Shown here: piece after piece, positions 39,315 to 42,035 of the stretch
Position numbering within the stretch: position 1 is the stretch's first letter
Layout of the letters: every line of letters begins with the position of its first letter
Assembly: GCA_024638705.1 (NCBI GenBank)
Contig: JAHEJV010000007.1
Location: forward strand, 1-42,035
DNA: 42,035 nucleotides
DNA from: Deltaproteobacteria bacterium
Lineage (GTDB): Bacteria; Myxococcota_A; UBA9160; SMWR01
Direction of reading: 5' to 3'
Program-made: the position numbers and the translations under genes
Notes under the pieces: generated by a model
Seen by the model: the letters and a program-made list of their open reading frames with translations, nothing else
Databases searched by the model: none
What the model was told of the DNA's origin: nothing

Positions 39315-40775
39315 TTGCGGAAGGTCGCGCTCTGGGCCGTGATCGCGGGGGCGCTCGCATGGGTCGCGTGCGCGCCGCCCGAGCCCCGCGAGCCGCCCCA
39401 TGTCCTGCTGATCGTCGTCGACACGCTGCGCGCCGATCATACGAGCCTCTATGGCTACGAGCGCGACACCACGCCTCATCTCCGGAAGCTCGCCCGGGAG
39501 GGCACGATCTTCGCGCGGCATCTCGTGAATGCACCGTGGACGAAACCATCGGTGGCGTCGATCCTCACGGGGCTGCTGCCGCCCGCGCACGGCTCGCAGT
39601 GGGGCGACTTCAACCGCGTCGCCGAGGGCGCCGTCGACGTCCTAGCCGAGAGCTTCGAGACGCTTCCCGAGGTGCTGCAGCGCCACGGCTACACGACCGT
39701 CGCAATGATGACCAACACGACGATCACGCCCGAGATCGGTTACGCGCAGGGCTTCGACCGCTTCGAGCAGATCGGTGCGGATCTCACGAGCGACCGTCGC
39801 TCGGTGCTCGGCGCGTTCGAAGCGCTGAACGCCGCCAGCGGGCCGACCTTCGTGTGGTGCCACGTGATGGCGCCACACAACTACGTGCTCCCGAAGGGAC
39901 GCAAGCGCGTGTTCGAGTCGGAGACGCGCACGCCGATCCTGCGGCGCGAGTACTACGGCCCGAAGATGTGGAACAGCTACGGCTTCCGCTTTCGCGAGCC
40001 GGCCATCGACGTCTACGACGAGACCGTGCGCTGGGTCGACCAGGGCGTGGGCGCGCTGGTCCGCCGCGTGCGGGAGACCCATCCCAACACGCTGATCCTC
40101 TTCACGTCCGACCACGGCGAGGAGTTCGGCGAGCACGGCGGCTATCTCCACGCGCGCACGCTCCACAGCGAGATCCTCCACGTGCCGCTCGTGATGTGGG
40201 GGCCGGGCGTGCCGCGCGGACGCGTCGTCGACGAGCTGAGCCAGTCGATCGACCTGCTGCCGACGGTCCTCGACGTCGTCGGCGTGGAACCGCCCGCCGA
40301 GGTGCAGGGACGCTCGCTGCTCTCCGGTGGAGAGGACGAGCCGATCGTCTACGCCGAGAAGCGCAACGGCCGCAATCTGATGCGCGCCGTCCTCACCCAC
40401 GATGGGAAGCTGCTCGAGAGCCAGCCGGACGGCACGCCGGGAAGGAAGCCGGCGAAGGGCGACGAGGGCACCTGGCACTACTTCGAGGATCCGGTCGGCC
40501 CCGACCGCGAGAGCCGTCTCGGCGCGCTCGCCCCCGACGAACTCACCCGTCGCCAGGCGCGGCTCGAAGCGATCTGGTCCGACAGCGTCGCGCTCTTCGA
40601 AGCGCGGACCGGCGGAGAGTCGCAGCGCGCGATCCGCGACGAGGAGATCGAGGCGCTGCGCGCGCTCGGCTATGTCGACGACGAGGCGAGTGGGGACGGC
40701 CCGGGCCGCGGCGGGTCGGGCGACGAGACCGGTCAGGACCCCGGCGACGAGCCCGTCGGCGGCGCGTCGAGCTAG
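39315..40775 (+). CDS. Sulfatase-superfamily protein with Thr at the nucleophile position
   Basis: The 486-aa alkaline-phosphatase-superfamily hydrolase probably acts outside the cytoplasm: helix VALWAVIAGALAWVAC ends in a possible lipobox Cys19. PPHVLLIVVDTLRADHTSLYGYERDTTPHL carries Asp36 and Asp41, and LFTSDHGEEFGEHGGY carries the metal Asp-His pair. The sulfatase signature (C/S-x-P-S-x-x-S-x-L-T-G) reads TKPSVASILTG with Thr76 as nucleophile. This rules out formylglycine and favours a Thr-dependent phosphotransferase or phosphodiesterase. The TTG 39315 start is weakly supported. The C-terminal about 25 residues are Gly/Asp-rich. It follows the dehydrogenase by 11 bp. Confidence 0.82.
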   Translation: MRKVALWAVIAGALAWVACAPPEPREPPHVLLIVVDTLRADHTSLYGYERDTTPHLRKLAREGTIFARHLVNAPWTKPSVASILTGLLPPAHGSQWGDFNRVAEGAVDVLAESFETLPEVLQRHGYTTVAMMTNTTITPEIGYAQGFDRFEQIGADLTSDRRSVLGAFEALNAASGPTFVWCHVMAPHNYVLPKGRKRVFESETRTPILRREYYGPKMWNSYGFRFREPAIDVYDETVRWVDQGVGALVRRVRETHPNTLILFTSDHGEEFGEHGGYLHARTLHSEILHVPLVMWGPGVPRGRVVDELSQSIDLLPTVLDVVGVEPPAEVQGRSLLSGGEDEPIVYAEKRNGRNLMRAVLTHDGKLLESQPDGTPGRKPAKGDEGTWHYFEDPVGPDRESRLGALAPDELTRRQARLEAIWSDSVALFEARTGGESQRAIRDEEIEALRALGYVDDEASGDGPGRGGSGDETGQDPGDEPVGGASS

Positions 40776-41010
40776 TCGTTCCGGATCGAAGAGGCGCCCA
40801 CGAAGAACGGCGCCGAAGGCGGCGCGGGCAGCTCGGCGGCCCCCCCGAGGCAGCGCGCCTGGGACGAGGCGGCCGAGGCCGGGCCGGGTGCGCGTGGGGC
40901 CCTCCACGGGCGGTGATCCGCCCTCCGGACATTGCGATACGTTGCGTATCGTATATCCTCCGCGGGCTGGCGCGCCACTCCATCCGCGCGCCCCGTGCCA
41001 GGAGGATTCC
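40776..41010 (+). other. 235-bp intergenic region before the second acyl-CoA dehydrogenase
   Basis: No gene with coding bias is visible here. The half nearest the dehydrogenase holds an inverted repeat at 40935-40951 and AGGAGG immediately before GTG 41011. The other half is G/C-rich with no recognisable motif. Confidence 0.6.
40935..40951. promoter_or_regulatory. Inverted repeat operator CGATAC-N5-GTATCG
   Basis: CGATAC (40935-40940) and GTATCG (40946-40951) are perfect inverted arms around GTTGC. It overlaps the 10-mer CGTATCGTAT at 40945-40954, which also occurs at 38085-38094. The site is 59 bp before GTG 41011. A TetR/GntR-type regulator of fatty or steroid acid genes is the simplest reading; the protein is not identified. 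Confidence 0.55.
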
Positions 41011-42035
41011 GTGGACTTCGATTTCACCCCCGAAGAGCAGGCCTTCGCCGAGGAAGTGGAGCAGTGGCTCGTGGAGAACCACGACCCGGTCGTGATGGAC
41101 CCCACGCGCGAGAACTTCACCCAGCTCGCCGACACCCCCGAGCGCCGCGACTTCATGAAGAAGCTCGCCGCGAAGGGCTGGCTCGGGATGTCCTGGCCGA
41201 AGGAGTACGGCGGCCAGGAGATCGAGGGCATCTACGAGTACATCCTCAACGAGGCGCTCGCCCGCCACGCCGCGCCGCAGATCGGCAAGGGCGTCGGCAT
41301 CATCGGCAAGACCCTGATCCGCCACGGCAACGACAAGCTCAAGCAGGATTTCCTGCCGAAGATCCTCTCGGCCGACGTCGAGTTCGCGGTCGGCTACAGC
41401 GAGCCCGAAGCCGGCTCGGACGCCGCCAACATGCAGCTCAAGGCCGAGAAGGTGGACGGGGGCTGGAAGCTCAATGGGCAGAAGATGTGGACGACGTCGG
41501 CGCACTTCGCCGACTGGTACTGGGTCGGCGCCCGCACCGACCCGGACAAGCCGAAGCACGACGGCCTGTCGCTCTTCATGATCCCGATGGACCACCCCGG
41601 CCTCGAGGTGCAGAGCCTGCCGACGATCGGCAAGGACACCACGAACCAGGTGTTCTTCGAAGACGTGTTCGTGCCCGACGACTACCTCGTCGGGCAGCGC
41701 GGCAAGGGCTTCCAGTACATCTCCGAGGCCCTCGACCTCGAGCGCTTCACGATGTTCACGCTCTCGCCGATCGCCGAGCGCACCCGCGTGCTGATCGAGC
41801 ACGTGAAGATTGCTTCGCGCGACGACGCGCCGCTCAAGGACGACCCGGACGTGCGCCGGCTGGCCGCCCACATCGCGACGGACACCGCCGTCGCGAAGGC
41901 GCTGTCCACGCGCTTCGTGTGCGCGGCGAAGGCAGGTGGCAAGCCGCCGACGATCCCGTCCTCGCAGTACAAGCTCTTCACCACGTCGCTGTCGCAGCGC
42001 GTCTGCAAGGACGCCCTGGACATCTGCGGGGTCGC
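41011..42035 (+). CDS. Acyl-CoA dehydrogenase family protein (3' partial)
   Basis: The gene runs off the window end with 341 complete codons visible. It is strongly similar to the dehydrogenase at 38128: KGWLGMSWPKEYGGQEIEGIYEYI, VEFAVGYSEPEAGSDAANMQLKA, MWTTSAHFADWYWVGARTD, and ALDLERFTMF with the presumed helix-G Glu. The order and spacing are the same, so the two are probably paralogues, perhaps forming alpha/beta subunits of a heterotetramer as in ChsE-type enzymes (inference). GTG 41011 follows AGGAGG with 5 bases between. An inverted repeat upstream is its likely operator. Confidence 0.9.
   Translation, partial: MDFDFTPEEQAFAEEVEQWLVENHDPVVMDPTRENFTQLADTPERRDFMKKLAAKGWLGMSWPKEYGGQEIEGIYEYILNEALARHAAPQIGKGVGIIGKTLIRHGNDKLKQDFLPKILSADVEFAVGYSEPEAGSDAANMQLKAEKVDGGWKLNGQKMWTTSAHFADWYWVGARTDPDKPKHDGLSLFMIPMDHPGLEVQSLPTIGKDTTNQVFFEDVFVPDDYLVGQRGKGFQYISEALDLERFTMFTLSPIAERTRVLIEHVKIASRDDAPLKDDPDVRRLAAHIATDTAVAKALSTRFVCAAKAGGKPPTIPSSQYKLFTTSLSQRVCKDALDICGV

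Noticed and set aside
40772-40978. 68-codon minus-strand ORF before the second dehydrogenase
   Set aside because: No SD, biased Ala/Arg/Pro composition and overlap with the operator region; more likely non-coding.

Overview
The window is high-GC DNA (roughly 70% by eye) packed with short-gapped or overlapping genes. It reads as the chromosome of a Gram-negative, lipid-degrading bacterium. A chaperone/usher pair, a lipoprotein-like sulfatase homologue and a PEP-CTERM protein behind a sigma-54-type promoter indicate an outer membrane and a proteobacterial style of regulation. The mix of acyl-CoA dehydrogenases, SCP2-type thiolases with DUF35 partners, WS/DGAT, LLM flavoenzyme, P450 and nitronate monooxygenase, with frequent GTG/TTG starts, fits the deltaproteobacterial lineages (Myxococcota, Binatota or relatives). 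That placement is inference: there is no rRNA or other marker here. I saw no tRNA, rRNA, CRISPR array, phage or insertion sequence.

Layout. 1-5517: the end of an ECHDC3-like crotonase, then a divergent pair of blocks: SGNH hydrolase plus ACP-phosphodiesterase-like protein on minus; N-acyl-D-amino-acid deacylase, a 54-residue BKACE/DUF849 remnant and an alpha/beta hydrolase on plus, chained by TGATG and ATGA overlaps. 5540-14700 is one uninterrupted minus-strand run: two PMT/GT39-type membrane glycosyltransferases, two DUF4402 pilin-like proteins, a PapD-like chaperone, an usher and a WS/DGAT acyltransferase. 14755-17603: a repeat-containing leader ORF with three 27-bp repeats, coupled to a third polytopic glycosyltransferase-like protein; a PEP-CTERM protein transcribed towards it; and a 539-bp gene-poor stretch. 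17604-25983: thiolase and HMG-CoA-synthase-like/DUF35 fusion, hspQ, a YqiA-like hydrolase, nitroreductase, LLM oxidoreductase, a triad-less isochorismatase-fold protein, a Nudix protein and class I fumarase. 25985-30661: P450, UspA, a truncated MgtC, DUF2254 and a DsbA-like isomerase. 30723-34908: a TetR operon (promoter and operator visible) with nitronate monooxygenase and a Nudix protein, followed by an MFS transporter. 34905-42035: small uncharacterised proteins, then a DUF35 plus Ltp2/thiolase pair divergent from an acyl-CoA dehydrogenase, a sulfatase-superfamily protein with Thr at the nucleophile site, and a second acyl-CoA dehydrogenase cut by the window end.

How it may work together. 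The right end looks like a CoA-thioester side-chain degradation module: dehydrogenases, a crotonase-type step elsewhere, and a DUF35/Ltp2-like carbon-carbon cleaving pair, perhaps for steroid-like or branched acids. The two dehydrogenase upstream regions share a 10-bp element, which suggests a common regulator. The centre-left run is a surface-fibre export cluster joined to glycosyltransferases and an acyltransferase. No single locus here is clearly an unknown defence or biosynthetic system. The most unusual items are the BKACE remnant, the Cys-repeat leader ORF, the sigma-54 promoter of the PEP-CTERM gene, and several family members that have lost or exchanged catalytic residues.
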